Shown here: positions 7,538 to 15,969 of the stretch, piece after piece
Layout: each line of letters opens with the position of its first letter
Numbering within the stretch: the stretch's first letter is position 1
NCBI RefSeq assembly: GCF_016863255.1
Contig: NZ_BOON01000018.1
Coordinates: 62,001 to 126,000, forward strand
Reading direction: 5' to 3'
Source: Planosporangium mesophilum
Lineage (GTDB): Bacteria > Actinomycetota > Actinomycetes > Mycobacteriales > Micromonosporaceae
Length of the DNA: 64,000 nucleotides
Program-made: the position numbers and the translations under genes
Notes under the pieces: generated by a model
What the model was told of the DNA's origin: nothing
The model's input: the letters and a program-made list of their open reading frames with translations, nothing else
The model's database searches: none

Positions 7538-8110
7538 ATGGGAGAGATCGTCCTGATCCGCCACGGCGAGACCGAGTGGAGCAAGACGCACCGGCACACC
7601 TCGTACACGGATCTGCCGCTCACGGGCCAGGGTGAGCAGGACGCGAAGGCCCTGGCCCAGGCGTTGGCCGGCCGGCGGTTCGTGGCCGTGCTGGCCAGCC
7701 CCCGGCAGCGGGCCCTGCGCACCGCCGAGCTGGCCGGGCTCACCGTCACCGCCGTGGACGACGACCTGGCCGAGTGGAACTACGGCGAGTACGAGGGCGT
7801 GACCACGGAAGAGATCCGCCGCTCGCGCCCGGGCTGGACGGTGTGGACCGGCGGCGGTCCCGGTGGGGAGTCGCCCGAGCAGGTCGGCGCCCGCCTCGAC
7901 CGGGTGATCGAGCGGGTGCTGCCGCTGCTGGAACAGGGCGATGTGGCGATCGTCGGGCACGGCCACGCGCTGCGGGTGCTGGGCGCGCGCTGGATCGGGC
8001 TGCCACCGTCGGCCGGCGCGCTGCTGCGGCTGGACACCGCGACGCTGTCTGCCCTCGGCTTCGAGCGGGAACAGCACGTCATCGACCGGTGGAACAACCC
8101 GGTCACCTGA
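7538..8110 (+). CDS. histidine phosphatase family protein
   Basis: 190 aa, phosphoglycerate mutase-like fold. The catalytic signature LIRHGETEWS is at residues 6-15, and the second catalytic His is in VGHGHALRVL near residue 135. GGESPEQVGARLDRV is the usual middle block. It acts through a phosphohistidine intermediate; the physiological substrate is unknown (small phosphatase or cofactor-dependent mutase). CATGAT (7526-7531) is 6 nt before the ATG and no Shine-Dalgarno is seen. Its last 8 nt overlap the 3' end of the convergent Lrp gene. Confidence 0.87.
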   Translation: MGEIVLIRHGETEWSKTHRHTSYTDLPLTGQGEQDAKALAQALAGRRFVAVLASPRQRALRTAELAGLTVTAVDDDLAEWNYGEYEGVTTEEIRRSRPGWTVWTGGGPGGESPEQVGARLDRVIERVLPLLEQGDVAIVGHGHALRVLGARWIGLPPSAGALLRLDTATLSALGFEREQHVIDRWNNPVT

Positions 8111-8546
8111 TCTGTGGCGGGCGCCCCTCGTACGGGGTGGACAGCACCACCGTGGTCCGGGTGGCCACGTTGGCGGCCTTGCGGATCTCCTGCAGCAGCC
8201 GCTCCAGGTCGGCGGGGCTCGCGCACCGCACCAGCAGCAGGTAGAAGTCGTCGCCGGCCACCGAGTAGCAGGCCTCGATCTCGGGCAGGTCGGCGAGCCG
8301 GTCCGGCGCGTCGTCGGGCTGCGACGGGTCGATGGGGCGGATCGCCACGAACGCGGTCAGCGGCAGCCCCAGCGCCTCGTGGTCCAGCCGGGCGGCGTAC
8401 CCGCGGATCACCCCGCGCTGCTCGAGCCGGCGTACCCGCTGGTGAACCGCTGACACCGAGAGGCCGACCTTGTCGGCGAGGTCGGTGTACGACTGCCGGC
8501 CGTCGTCGGCGAGCGCCCCGAGGATGGCCCGATCGGTCTCTTCCAC
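8103..8546 (-). CDS. Lrp/AsnC family transcriptional regulator
   Basis: 147 aa, the normal family length. The N-terminal winged HTH (DRAILGALADDGRQSYTDLA then VGLSVSAVHQRVRRLE) is followed by an AsnC/RAM ligand-binding domain (GYAARLDHEALG, then EACYSVAGDDFYLLLV). The GTG at 8546 is chosen over the in-frame GTG at 8573 because the family starts here and TAGTTT (8554-8559) lies 7 nt upstream, a leaderless arrangement. It probably senses an amino acid; nearby targets could be the acyl-CoA dehydrogenase gene that lies upstream on the same strand, but this is a guess. Confidence 0.9.
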   Translation of the reverse strand: MEETDRAILGALADDGRQSYTDLADKVGLSVSAVHQRVRRLEQRGVIRGYAARLDHEALGLPLTAFVAIRPIDPSQPDDAPDRLADLPEIEACYSVAGDDFYLLLVRCASPADLERLLQEIRKAANVATRTTVVLSTPYEGRPPQIR

Positions 8547-8594
8547 GCCGGGAAAACTACACCGTCGTCCCACCCGCGGGGCGCGCTCCCGGCA

Positions 8595-9761
8595 TCAGCC
8601 GCGGGTCAGCGCCCGGGAGATGACCAGCCGCTGGATCTGGTTGGTGCCCTCCACGATCTGGAGCACCTTCGCCTCCCGCATGTACCGCTCGACCGGGTGG
8701 TCGGCGACGTAGCCGTACCCGCCGAGCACCTGCACCGCGTCGGTGGTCACCCGCATCGCCGCGTCGGTGGCGAACAGCTTGGCCTTGGCCGCCTCCGCAC
8801 CGTACGGGCGGCCGGCGTCGCGCAGCCGGGCGGCGGCGAGCACCAGCGCCCGGGCCGCCGAGACCTGGGTGGCCATGTCGGCCAGCATGAAGCCGATGCC
8901 CTGGAACTGCGCGATCGGCCGGCCGAACTGTTCGCGCTCGCCCGCGTAGGCCACCGCGTAGTCCACCGCGGCCTGCGCCAGCCCTACCGCGCACGCGGCG
9001 ATGCCCAGCCGCCCGCCGTCGAGGGCGCTCATGGCGATGCGGAAGCCCTTGTTCTCCTCGCTGAGCAGCCGGTCGGCCGGTACCCGCGCGCCGTCGAACG
9101 CGATCTGGGCCACCGGCGAGGAGCGCAGGCCCATGGTGCGCTCTCTGGCCTGCGGCTCGATCCCGGGGGTGGCGGCGTCGGCGAGCAGGCACGACACCCC
9201 GCCGGCGCCGGGCCCGCCGGTACGGCAGAAGACGTTGTAGAAGTCGGCCTGCCCGGCGTGCGTGATCCACGCCTTCGTGCCGGTCACGACGTACTCGTCG
9301 CCGTCGCGCACCGCCTTGGTGGTCATGGCCGCCGCGTCGGAGCCGCCGGCCGGCTCCGACAGGCAGTACGCGCCGAGCAGTTCGCCGCCGAGCATGTCCG
9401 GCAGGAACCGTTTGCGCTGCGCGTCCGAGCCGTACCCGGCGACCGGGTAACACGCGAGGGTGTGCACCGACACGGCCTCCGCGACGGCGAGCCAGCGGCG
9501 GGCCAACTCCTCGAGAACCTGGAGGTAGACCTCGTACGGCTGGGCCCCGCCGCCGTACTCCTCGGGGTACGGCAGGCCGAGGAGGCCGACGCGGCCGAGG
9601 GTGCGCAGCAGTTCGCGGGGGAACTCGCCGCGCGCCTCGAAGTCGTCGACCCGAGGCGCCAGTTCGGCGTCGGCGATCTCGCGGACCAGCTCGAGCAGCG
9701 CGTACGCCTCGTCGGTCGGGAGGATGCGCTCGACGTGGGAGTGCACGTTCACTGAGGTCAC
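8595..9761 (-). CDS. acyl-CoA dehydrogenase
   Basis: 388 aa FAD enzyme oxidising acyl-CoA to enoyl-CoA. Seen in order: N-terminal helical domain with GLLGLPYPEEYGGG; the beta domain signature CLSEPAGGSDAAAM; KAWITHAG; and the C-terminal REQFGRPIAQFQGI and QVLGGYGYVADHPVER blocks with EGTNQIQRLVI at the end. The catalytic Glu is expected near VERYMREAK. Start uncertain: the open frame continues upstream through an M24 peptidase relic, and GTG codons at 9761, 9752 and 9746 are all possible; none has a good ribosome site. 9761 is used. Chain-length specificity is not predictable. Confidence 0.9.
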   Translation of the reverse strand: MTSVNVHSHVERILPTDEAYALLELVREIADAELAPRVDDFEARGEFPRELLRTLGRVGLLGLPYPEEYGGGAQPYEVYLQVLEELARRWLAVAEAVSVHTLACYPVAGYGSDAQRKRFLPDMLGGELLGAYCLSEPAGGSDAAAMTTKAVRDGDEYVVTGTKAWITHAGQADFYNVFCRTGGPGAGGVSCLLADAATPGIEPQARERTMGLRSSPVAQIAFDGARVPADRLLSEENKGFRIAMSALDGGRLGIAACAVGLAQAAVDYAVAYAGEREQFGRPIAQFQGIGFMLADMATQVSAARALVLAAARLRDAGRPYGAEAAKAKLFATDAAMRVTTDAVQVLGGYGYVADHPVERYMREAKVLQIVEGTNQIQRLVISRALTRG

Positions 9762-9866
9762 CAGATCCGCGGGGAGAGTGTTGAGCCGTTGCACGCCGTC
9801 CGTGGTGATGACGACGATGTCCTCGATGCGCGCGCCGTACCGGCCGGGTCGTTGACCATGCCGTCA
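9762..9866 (-). pseudogene. 3' relic of an M24 (Xaa-Pro type) peptidase, in frame with the acyl-CoA dehydrogenase
   Basis: Reading upstream from the acyl-CoA dehydrogenase start in the same frame gives RPGRYGARIEDIVVITTDGV then QRLNTLPADL. PGR(Y/W)GxRIEDxVVVT is the C-terminal signature of M24 aminopeptidases, normally preceded by some 350 residues. Here an in-frame TGA at 9864-9866 stands three codons before the motif and the rest of the peptidase is absent. The fragment has no start of its own. It looks like a deletion scar. Confidence 0.7.
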
Positions 9867-10523
9867 GCTTAACGGTCGTTTGGTTTTCCGTGGGCCACGG
9901 CACCCGGTCGGCGTACCGGGGCACCGCGCTGGCCGCGGGTCGACGAGGCCACGCCGTGGATGATCGCCGCAGACAAAACGTACAGATACCGCAAGACCCT
10001 TTATCGCCATGTGAGAAATCGACAACAAGGAAGCGCGACCCTCTCGGCGTGTCACGCTTTCGTCACTCAGAATTCGGCGTCACTATCGGGCATGTCCGTC
10101 ACGTCTGGTGGGCCCACCCGGACGTTCTAGGTAAGCCGCCCCCGGATGACCGGATTATTTTGAGTAACGGATACCGGGCCGGCTAGGCAATCGCGGTCGG
10201 TTGTGCCCTCCGACTCCCCACGGACCCCGCCGCCGTCACGGCCCGGGCGGACGACGCTCGATCTCCGTCACTCTCCGCCATCGTCGATCGGCATTTTAGC
10301 CCTACAAAGCCGGCTATTTGATGGCGGTTCGGCTTCGACGAATACCACCCGTAGTCCGGCGTCTATACCGAAATATGAGATGACGCGGCGCCGCTCCGGC
10401 AGTACAGAAGCCTCGGCCTTCCCCACTGCGGATTCACGCCGGGCAACGGACGTTTAAGCGGAAGCAGCCGGGCAAGAAACGCCGCCCGAGAACACCGAGT
10501 GCCCGTATCTTGACCATGGGTAT
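9867..10523. other. 657-nt gap with no supported gene
   Basis: Base composition is less GC-rich than the neighbours, with tracts such as GGATTATTTTGAG and GGCATTTTAG. Short open frames have implausible composition and no ribosome sites. It probably carries the promoter region of the LuxR gene at 10524 and remnants from the deletion next to the M24 relic. Confidence 0.5.
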
Positions 10524-13334
10524 GTGGTGAACCAGTTCCATTGGGGGAGGTGGGGGCCGATATCCGCGACACGAGTCGGAATGGGTCCGGAGGGCCGTTC
10601 CACGAATCACGTCCCAGAACCAGCACAGCGTCGCCTCGGGGCGACCAGGGTGGGCCGGGTTCACCGCGACACGGGCGCACCGGCCAACCGGCGCCGGACC
10701 GCTGCGCCCCGCAGGGGCGAACCGGAGCCGAACGGCGGGCCGCAGTGGCCCAGTACGGCCTCGCGCTTCCTGCCGCCGGCGCTGCCCGGCACGCACGTAC
10801 GCCGCACCCGCCTGCTCGACCGGCTCGACCTCGCGCTGCGCCACCCGCTCACGCTGGTCGCGGCGCCGGCCGGGTGGGGCAAGAGCGTCCTGCTCAGCTC
10901 CTGGATCCGCGCCGACCGGGCGGCCGGGCCGGTCGTGTGGGTGGGGTTCGACGCCGCCGACGGGGATCGCGCCTGGCAGCACATCGCGGAGGCACTGAAC
11001 CGTGCCGGGGTGCCCGTACCGGGTGACGCACCGGCGGACGGCGCGACGGGCGGCAGCGTCTGCGGCCGGCCGGCGGAGCTCTCCGGTCCCCCGACGATCC
11101 TCATCCTCGACGACTTCCATCTGGTCACCGACGGCACCGCGCTGGCCAACGTCGAGCACCTGCTGCACTCCGGCGACGCCAACCTCCGCGTGGTGATGCT
11201 CGCCCGCAGCGAACCGGACCTGCCGCTGTACCGCTGGCGCCTGACCGGGCAGCTCGCCGAGCTGCGCACCGAGCACCTGTCGTTCACCCCCGAGGAGGCC
11301 ACCGCGCTGCTGCACCGCCACGAGCTCGACGTGCCCCGCGCCACCGTCCGCAAGCTGTTGAGCGTCACCGAGGGCTGGGCGGCCGGCCTGACTCTCGCGG
11401 CGCGGGCGATGTCGTGGCACGGCGAGCCGGACCGGGTCGTCGACGAGCTGGGCCTCGGGGACCGGGCCTTCCTCGACTACCTCGACCGCGAGGTGCTGCA
11501 CCGGCTGGACGACGGCCGGCGGGAGATGCTGCTGTGCACGTCGGTACTGGACTACGTCTGCCCCGGCCTGGTGGAGTCGCTGACCGGACGGCACGACGGC
11601 GCCCGGGTGCTGGGCGAACTGGAGCAGGCCAACGCGTTCGTCGTGTACTGCGGCGGGGCGCACGGCTGGTACCGGTACCGCCGCCTGCTGCGCCGGGCGA
11701 TGTACGCGGAGCTGTGCCGGTCGGCGCCGGATCGGATACCGGCCCTGCACACCGCCGCCTCGGTCTGGTACGCCCGCAACGGCCTGCCCGCCGAGGCGCT
11801 GCGGCACGCCCTCGCCGCCGGTGACTGGGACGGCGCGACCGTGCTGCTGGTACGGCACTGGCGCGAGCTGCTGACCGGGTACGGGCAGGGCGGCCCGGTC
11901 ATGTCCACGCCCGCACCCCCCGACACGGTCGCCACGGACCCGAGGCTCGCCCTCGCGTTCGCGGTCTCCCACCACGACGCCGGCGACATCGACGGCATGC
12001 GCGCGTTCCTGCGCCGGGTCGAGGAGAGCCCGCACCTGGACGAGTCCGTGACGCCCATCCTGAACGCCGCGCTGCTGGCCGAGGCGCGCACCTCCTGGGA
12101 CGCCGACCGCACGCTGACCGCCGCCGCCCGGCTGCTGGGCAGCGCGCGGGAGGCGCCGGCGGCCGTCCTCGACGAGGTACGGGCGATGGCGCTCACCGCG
12201 ACGGCGGACGCCTCGTTCGCCCTGGGCCAGCTCGAGCCGGCCGAGGTCGCGCTCCGGGAGGCGCTGCCGCTGGCCCGCCGCAGCGGGTCCGGCCGGGGGT
12301 ACGTGGCCGCGCTGCGACAGCAGGCCCTCGTCGACCTGGCCCGCGGCCGCCTCGGCGCGGCCGTCCACGGCTGCCAGCTCGTGCTCGGGGCCGTGTCCCG
12401 CGCCGGGTTCACGCAGGCGACCGAGATCAGTTGGGCCCGGGTCGTCCTGGGCTGGGCCTGCCTGGCCCGCGGCCGGTTCGACGAGGCCGCGTACCACATC
12501 GACCAGGGCATGGCCGGCATCGAGCAGCCGGAGCCGGGCGTCTGGACGACCGCGGCGATCGCCCGGGCCCGGCTGTACCAGCTGCGCGGAGAGCCGGCGC
12601 GGGGGCTGGACGCGCTCGCCGCCGTCGGCGTCGACATCGGGTCGGACAGCCTGCCACCGGTGTTCGGGACCGCGCTGGCGCTGACCGAGGCCGAGCTGCG
12701 GTTGGCGCTCGGGGACGGGCGGGCGGCCGGCCGGCTCGTCGCCGTCGCCACGAAGTCGGGGGTGCTCCCCGACTGGACGGCGGTCGTCACCGCCCGGCTG
12801 CACCTGGCCGGCGGGGATGCGGCGGCGGCTGCGGCGGCGGTCGGCCCGTACGCGACCGCCTGCGAGGCGTCACTGCGTACCGCCGAGGCCTGCCTGCTGC
12901 ACGCGTACGCACTGCGCCGGCTGGGCAACCGGGCCGCCGGCGAACGGTCCCTCGAGCGGTCGCTGACGCTGGCCAACGCCGAGGGTCTGCGCGAGCCCTT
13001 CCTGGCCAACGCCGCGCTGGTACACGACGCGCTGGTGGCCCAGCTCTCCACCGGCACCGACTACGCCAACATCATCACCGAACTCACCGGCGCCACCGCC
13101 GACGACCGGGCCGCCGCCCCGGCGGTGCGCCCCGTCGGGGTCGACCCGCTCACCGAACGGGAGCTGATCGTGCTGCGCCACCTGCGCAGCATGCTGTCGA
13201 CGCCGGAGATCGCATCGATGCTGAGCGTGACGCCCAACACCGTGAAGACCCATGTCAAGAACGTCTACCGCAAGCTCGGCGTGGGGCGGCGCCGCGACGC
13301 CGTCCGCCGGGCCCAGGAGGTGGGGCTGATCTGA
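10524..13334 (+). CDS. large ATP-binding LuxR (LAL, MalT-like) transcriptional regulator 1
   Basis: Up to 936 aa. Order: an Arg/Pro-rich N-terminus of about 80 residues, NB-ARC/STAND-like ATPase with P-loop APAGWGKS (about 114-121) and Walker B ILILDDFHLV (about 192-201), helical MalT-like middle and TPR-like repeats, then a C-terminal LuxR HTH (DPLTERELIVLRHLRSML, TPEIASMLSVTPNTVKTHV). Such STAND regulators bind an inducer and ATP, oligomerise and activate RNA polymerase. The start is uncertain: GTG 10524 gives the longest frame, ATG 10581 is a fair alternative, and the conserved part begins only near residue 80. It is paralogous to the regulator at 15970. The SpoIIE gene follows 174 nt downstream. 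Confidence 0.85.
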   Translation: MVNQFHWGRWGPISATRVGMGPEGRSTNHVPEPAQRRLGATRVGRVHRDTGAPANRRRTAAPRRGEPEPNGGPQWPSTASRFLPPALPGTHVRRTRLLDRLDLALRHPLTLVAAPAGWGKSVLLSSWIRADRAAGPVVWVGFDAADGDRAWQHIAEALNRAGVPVPGDAPADGATGGSVCGRPAELSGPPTILILDDFHLVTDGTALANVEHLLHSGDANLRVVMLARSEPDLPLYRWRLTGQLAELRTEHLSFTPEEATALLHRHELDVPRATVRKLLSVTEGWAAGLTLAARAMSWHGEPDRVVDELGLGDRAFLDYLDREVLHRLDDGRREMLLCTSVLDYVCPGLVESLTGRHDGARVLGELEQANAFVVYCGGAHGWYRYRRLLRRAMYAELCRSAPDRIPALHTAASVWYARNGLPAEALRHALAAGDWDGATVLLVRHWRELLTGYGQGGPVMSTPAPPDTVATDPRLALAFAVSHHDAGDIDGMRAFLRRVEESPHLDESVTPILNAALLAEARTSWDADRTLTAAARLLGSAREAPAAVLDEVRAMALTATADASFALGQLEPAEVALREALPLARRSGSGRGYVAALRQQALVDLARGRLGAAVHGCQLVLGAVSRAGFTQATEISWARVVLGWACLARGRFDEAAYHIDQGMAGIEQPEPGVWTTAAIARARLYQLRGEPARGLDALAAVGVDIGSDSLPPVFGTALALTEAELRLALGDGRAAGRLVAVATKSGVLPDWTAVVTARLHLAGGDAAAAAAAVGPYATACEASLRTAEACLLHAYALRRLGNRAAGERSLERSLTLANAEGLREPFLANAALVHDALVAQLSTGTDYANIITELTGATADDRAAAPAVRPVGVDPLTERELIVLRHLRSMLSTPEIASMLSVTPNTVKTHVKNVYRKLGVGRRRDAVRRAQEVGLI

Positions 13335-13508
13335 CCCGTCGCCCGACGAGCCGATCCTCGGCCATATTCGGGCAGGCCGCGCTCACCCGATCCGGGTGGA
13401 TCGGCGCGCGGACAGAGACCACAACTGAACATCACCCGGTTCGGGGGAGCCGGCCTCACCACACCGCGCCAACCATGGTGTGTCAGCGGACGCAGCACGG
13501 GAGGTGCG

Positions 13509-14672
13509 ATGGAGAAAATCCGCGCTGGTGCGCGCGGCGCAGTGGCGACCGACCCCGGACCGGTGACGGCCGGCCAGGGACTCGGCTGGGGGGCCTGGTA
13601 CCTGGGAACCGACCGGATCGAATGGTCCGAGCGGCTGTACCGGCTGACCGGACGGCGTCGCGTCGACGGAGCGCTGGCACTGCCGGTCTTTCTCAACCTC
13701 GCCGCACCCGACGACCGGGGACGCCTCGAGGCCGCCGTCGACCGGCTCCTCGACGACGGCGCGCCGGTCGATGTCGAGTACCTGATGCGCGCCGCGGACC
13801 GGGCCCGGCCGGTCCGCGCCACCTTCGAGCTGTACCCCGAGCAGCAGGCCCTGTACGCGGTCGTCAACGACCTCACCGAGCTGAACCGGGTCCGCGACCG
13901 GCTGCTCGTCAGCCACCGTACGGTTGTGGCGCAGCAACGGGCCCTGGCACAGCAGCGGGAGATCAACGGCCAGTTGCAGCAGATGATCCTGCCGGTGCCG
14001 ACCTCCGTCACCACCGTCAACGGGGTACGGGTCGCCGTCCGCTACCTCGCCGCCGACGACTCGGCCGACGTCGGCGGCGACTGGTACCTCGCGGTGCCGC
14101 TCGCCGACGGCGGTGTGGTCTTCGCCGTCGGCGACGTCGTCGGACACGGCCTCGCCGCGGCCCCGCCGATGATGGCGATGCGCCACGCCGCCGCCGCATA
14201 CGCGGTCGCCGGTCAGCAGCCGGGCGAGCTGCTGGCCGACCTCAACATGCTGCTGTGCCGGCAGGGCGGGTGGGCGACGGCGACCGCGGTGGTCGCCCGC
14301 TACCAGCCCGGTACCGGGGAACTGACCTGGGCTCGGGCCGGTCATCCGCCGATCATGGTGGCGGGGCGCGACGGGGTGGACACCCGGTACGAGCCGGCCG
14401 GGATGCTGCTGGGCGTCGACCCGGCCGCGACGTACGCGCACGCCTCGATCCGACTGGACCCCGGCGACGTGGTGCTGATGTACACCGACGGCCTGATCGA
14501 GCAGCGCGGCCACGGGATCGACGAGGGAGTCCGGGACCTGGCCAGACAGGTCGGCGAGGGGCTGCGCGCTCCGGACGGCGACCGGCTGACGTCCATCCTC
14601 GACCGGCTGTACCGGCGCAACCCCGGCGACGACGCGTGCATGCTGGCGGCCCAACCGACGGCACCTCGGTAA
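13509..14672 (+). CDS. PAS-SpoIIE family protein phosphatase (PP2C-type)
   Basis: 387 aa, cytoplasmic. GGGAGGTGCG lies just before the ATG. Residues about 20-125 form a PAS-like sensor (GAWYLGTDRIEWSERLYRLTG). A short coiled coil (about 135-160, QQRALAQQREINGQLQQM) links to the SpoIIE phosphatase domain: VGGDWY, AVGDVVGHG, RAGHPP, MYTDGLIE and final DDACML provide the metal-binding Asp/Gly residues, so it should be active. These enzymes dephosphorylate anti-sigma antagonists in partner-switching stress pathways, but no anti-sigma kinase or STAS gene is in the window. It lies between the two LAL regulators and two DUF7144 genes, suggesting a signalling role in this island. Confidence 0.88.
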   Translation: MEKIRAGARGAVATDPGPVTAGQGLGWGAWYLGTDRIEWSERLYRLTGRRRVDGALALPVFLNLAAPDDRGRLEAAVDRLLDDGAPVDVEYLMRAADRARPVRATFELYPEQQALYAVVNDLTELNRVRDRLLVSHRTVVAQQRALAQQREINGQLQQMILPVPTSVTTVNGVRVAVRYLAADDSADVGGDWYLAVPLADGGVVFAVGDVVGHGLAAAPPMMAMRHAAAAYAVAGQQPGELLADLNMLLCRQGGWATATAVVARYQPGTGELTWARAGHPPIMVAGRDGVDTRYEPAGMLLGVDPAATYAHASIRLDPGDVVLMYTDGLIEQRGHGIDEGVRDLARQVGEGLRAPDGDRLTSILDRLYRRNPGDDACMLAAQPTAPR

Positions 14673-14767
14673 CGGCAAATTTCACCCGCGCAGGGTGATG
14701 GTTACTCACCCGGCCCCGGCGTTCTATATGGACAAGGCACGACGGAGTGCCGGGGGTGGAGGCGTTC

Positions 14768-14962
14768 ATGGCGGCAGTGGAGACCCGGACATCGGTTCGC
14801 GGTGGGCGCGAGCGCGCGGGCCACCCTGCTCCGGTATCCGCACAGCACCGACCCTTGCCGATGGCGGCCGGTGTTGTCGCACTCGCCGCAGGGTCCACGC
14901 CGCCTGACGGGCCTCCGATGGTGTGCCGGCCGCGATCGCCGCGCGGCCGGCACACCGCTTGA
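14768..14962 (+). CDS. candidate small protein, 64 aa
   Basis: The ATG is preceded by GGGGTGGAGGCGTTC, one of the best ribosome sites in the window, and CTATAT lies 38 nt further up. The product is Arg/Pro/Ala-rich with no recognised domain and a short hydrophobic patch MAAGVVALAAGS in the middle. Its last codons run through the arms of the 15-bp hairpin. The strong ribosome site argues for translation; the composition argues against. Low confidence. Confidence 0.3.
   Translation: MAAVETRTSVRGGRERAGHPAPVSAQHRPLPMAAGVVALAAGSTPPDGPPMVCRPRSPRGRHTA
14920..14956 (+). terminator. 15-bp perfect stem-loop, possible terminator
   Basis: GGTGTGCCGGCCGCG (14920-14934) pairs perfectly with CGCGGCCGGCACACC (14942-14956), loop 7 nt. 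No T-run follows. It may end transcription from the SpoIIE side before the DUF7144 gene, or act as an RNA structure or protein site. Confidence 0.45.
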
Positions 14963-15065
14963 CCTAGACCTTACTGTCCGGGGGGTACGAACGCGCCGGT
15001 CCGGTTGCAACCGGGCCGGCGCGTTCGCGGTGCTCCCCTACAACCGTGTGGGAGAGGTACCAGCC

Positions 15066-15923
15066 ATGCCCATGAGTGACAGCGGGTGGGCGGAGTGGAG
15101 GAGGTTCAGCGCCGCGATGCTCGCCCTCGTCGGGGCGTTCAACGTGGTCGAAGGTCTCATCGCGATCTACGCCCGGAAGCTGGTGCGGCTCGACCCGGAC
15201 CGGCTGCTGCTGGACCTGGCCGGTTGGGCGCAGGTCACGCTGGCCCTCGGTGCGCTGCTGCTGGCGCTGGGGATCTGGTTGTCGGTGGTGACGGTACGGG
15301 TGCGGCTCATCGCTTTGTCCGTCGTGGTGGTGCACGCGCTCATCCAGCTCGGCGTGCTGGCCGCGTTCCCCGCCTGGGCGTTGCTCATGATCTCCTTCGA
15401 CGTCGTCATCATCTTCGCGCTGACCGCCACTCCGGCCGGCACCGCCGCCAGTGCGGCCCGCGGCGGGGACACCCGCGACACCGCGGCCGGCGCGAGCGGT
15501 AACAGCCCGGCCCGGCGCGTCCGCGGGGTGGCTTCCCTCGGCCGGGTGGGCGGCCGGGACCGTCGCGCTCCGGCCGAGCGGATCGGGTACCGGCCGCGCC
15601 ACCAGATGGCGGCGGCCGTCGTCGTGGGCGCACCCGGCACCGAGCTGCCGGGTACCGAGCTGGCGGGCAGCTCCGACGAGCCGACCACGCCCCGGGCCCT
15701 GCCGCCGGGTCCACCGGCCGGCCCCGCCCGCGCGGCGATGAAGCCCGGTACCACCGCGCCGGCGACCGCCACGATGGTCGGCGCGGTCGCCCGTACCGAC
15801 GGCGGTGTCCCCCCCAGCAACGGCGGCCGGGCCGGGCCCGTCCCGCCCGCGACGGCGCGGGGCGTCGCCACACCGATCATCGGAGCCATCTCCGGCCGGT
15901 GGCCGGAGATGAACGGGCGGTAG
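15066..15923 (+). CDS. DUF7144-type membrane protein with long disordered C-terminal tail
   Basis: 285 aa. GAGAGGTACCAGCC precedes the ATG. Residues about 10-125 contain four hydrophobic segments (LALVGAFNVVEGLIAIYA; VTLALGALLLALGIWL; LIALSVVVVHALIQLGVLAAF; ALLMISFDVVIIFAL) in the order of the DUF7144 family. Residues about 130-285 are Ala/Pro/Gly/Arg-rich and probably disordered. Its paralogue at 19223 is 155 aa and has only a short Ala/Pro-rich tail, so the long tail is an addition or divergence. Function unknown; inner membrane location is inferred. A bidirectional terminator separates it from the convergent LAL regulator. Confidence 0.75.
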   Translation: MPMSDSGWAEWRRFSAAMLALVGAFNVVEGLIAIYARKLVRLDPDRLLLDLAGWAQVTLALGALLLALGIWLSVVTVRVRLIALSVVVVHALIQLGVLAAFPAWALLMISFDVVIIFALTATPAGTAASAARGGDTRDTAAGASGNSPARRVRGVASLGRVGGRDRRAPAERIGYRPRHQMAAAVVVGAPGTELPGTELAGSSDEPTTPRALPPGPPAGPARAAMKPGTTAPATATMVGAVARTDGGVPPSNGGRAGPVPPATARGVATPIIGAISGRWPEMNGR

Positions 15924-15936
15924 AACGCTTCGCAAC

Positions 15937-15966
15937 GGGGAGGGCTCCGGCGACGGGGCCCTCCCC
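15937..15966. terminator. bidirectional terminator hairpin
   Basis: GGGGAGGGCTCC (15937-15948) pairs with GGGGCCCTCCCC (15955-15966) around a GGCGAC loop, with one G-U pair. It lies between the convergent stop codons of the DUF7144 gene and LAL regulator 2. Confidence 0.7.
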
Positions 15967-15969
15967 GTC

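Larger units (their letters stand above)
14673..15065. other. 393-nt gap between SpoIIE and DUF7144 genes
   Basis: Contains the small hairpin CACCC-gcgca-GGGTG at about 14685, a candidate 64-aa ORF (14768-14962) and a 15-bp inverted repeat (14920-14956), listed separately. CTATAT at 14724 could be a -10 element for the small ORF. Confidence 0.5.

Noticed and set aside
9890-10457. Two short plus-strand frames (98 and 84 codons) upstream of LAL regulator 1
   Set aside because: No ribosome sites, atypical composition for this GC-rich genome and no recognisable motifs.
12431-14698. A 755-codon plus-strand frame over the end of LAL regulator 1 and the SpoIIE gene
   Set aside because: Out-of-frame shadow across two genes with clear domains; composition dominated by Arg, Gly and Pro.
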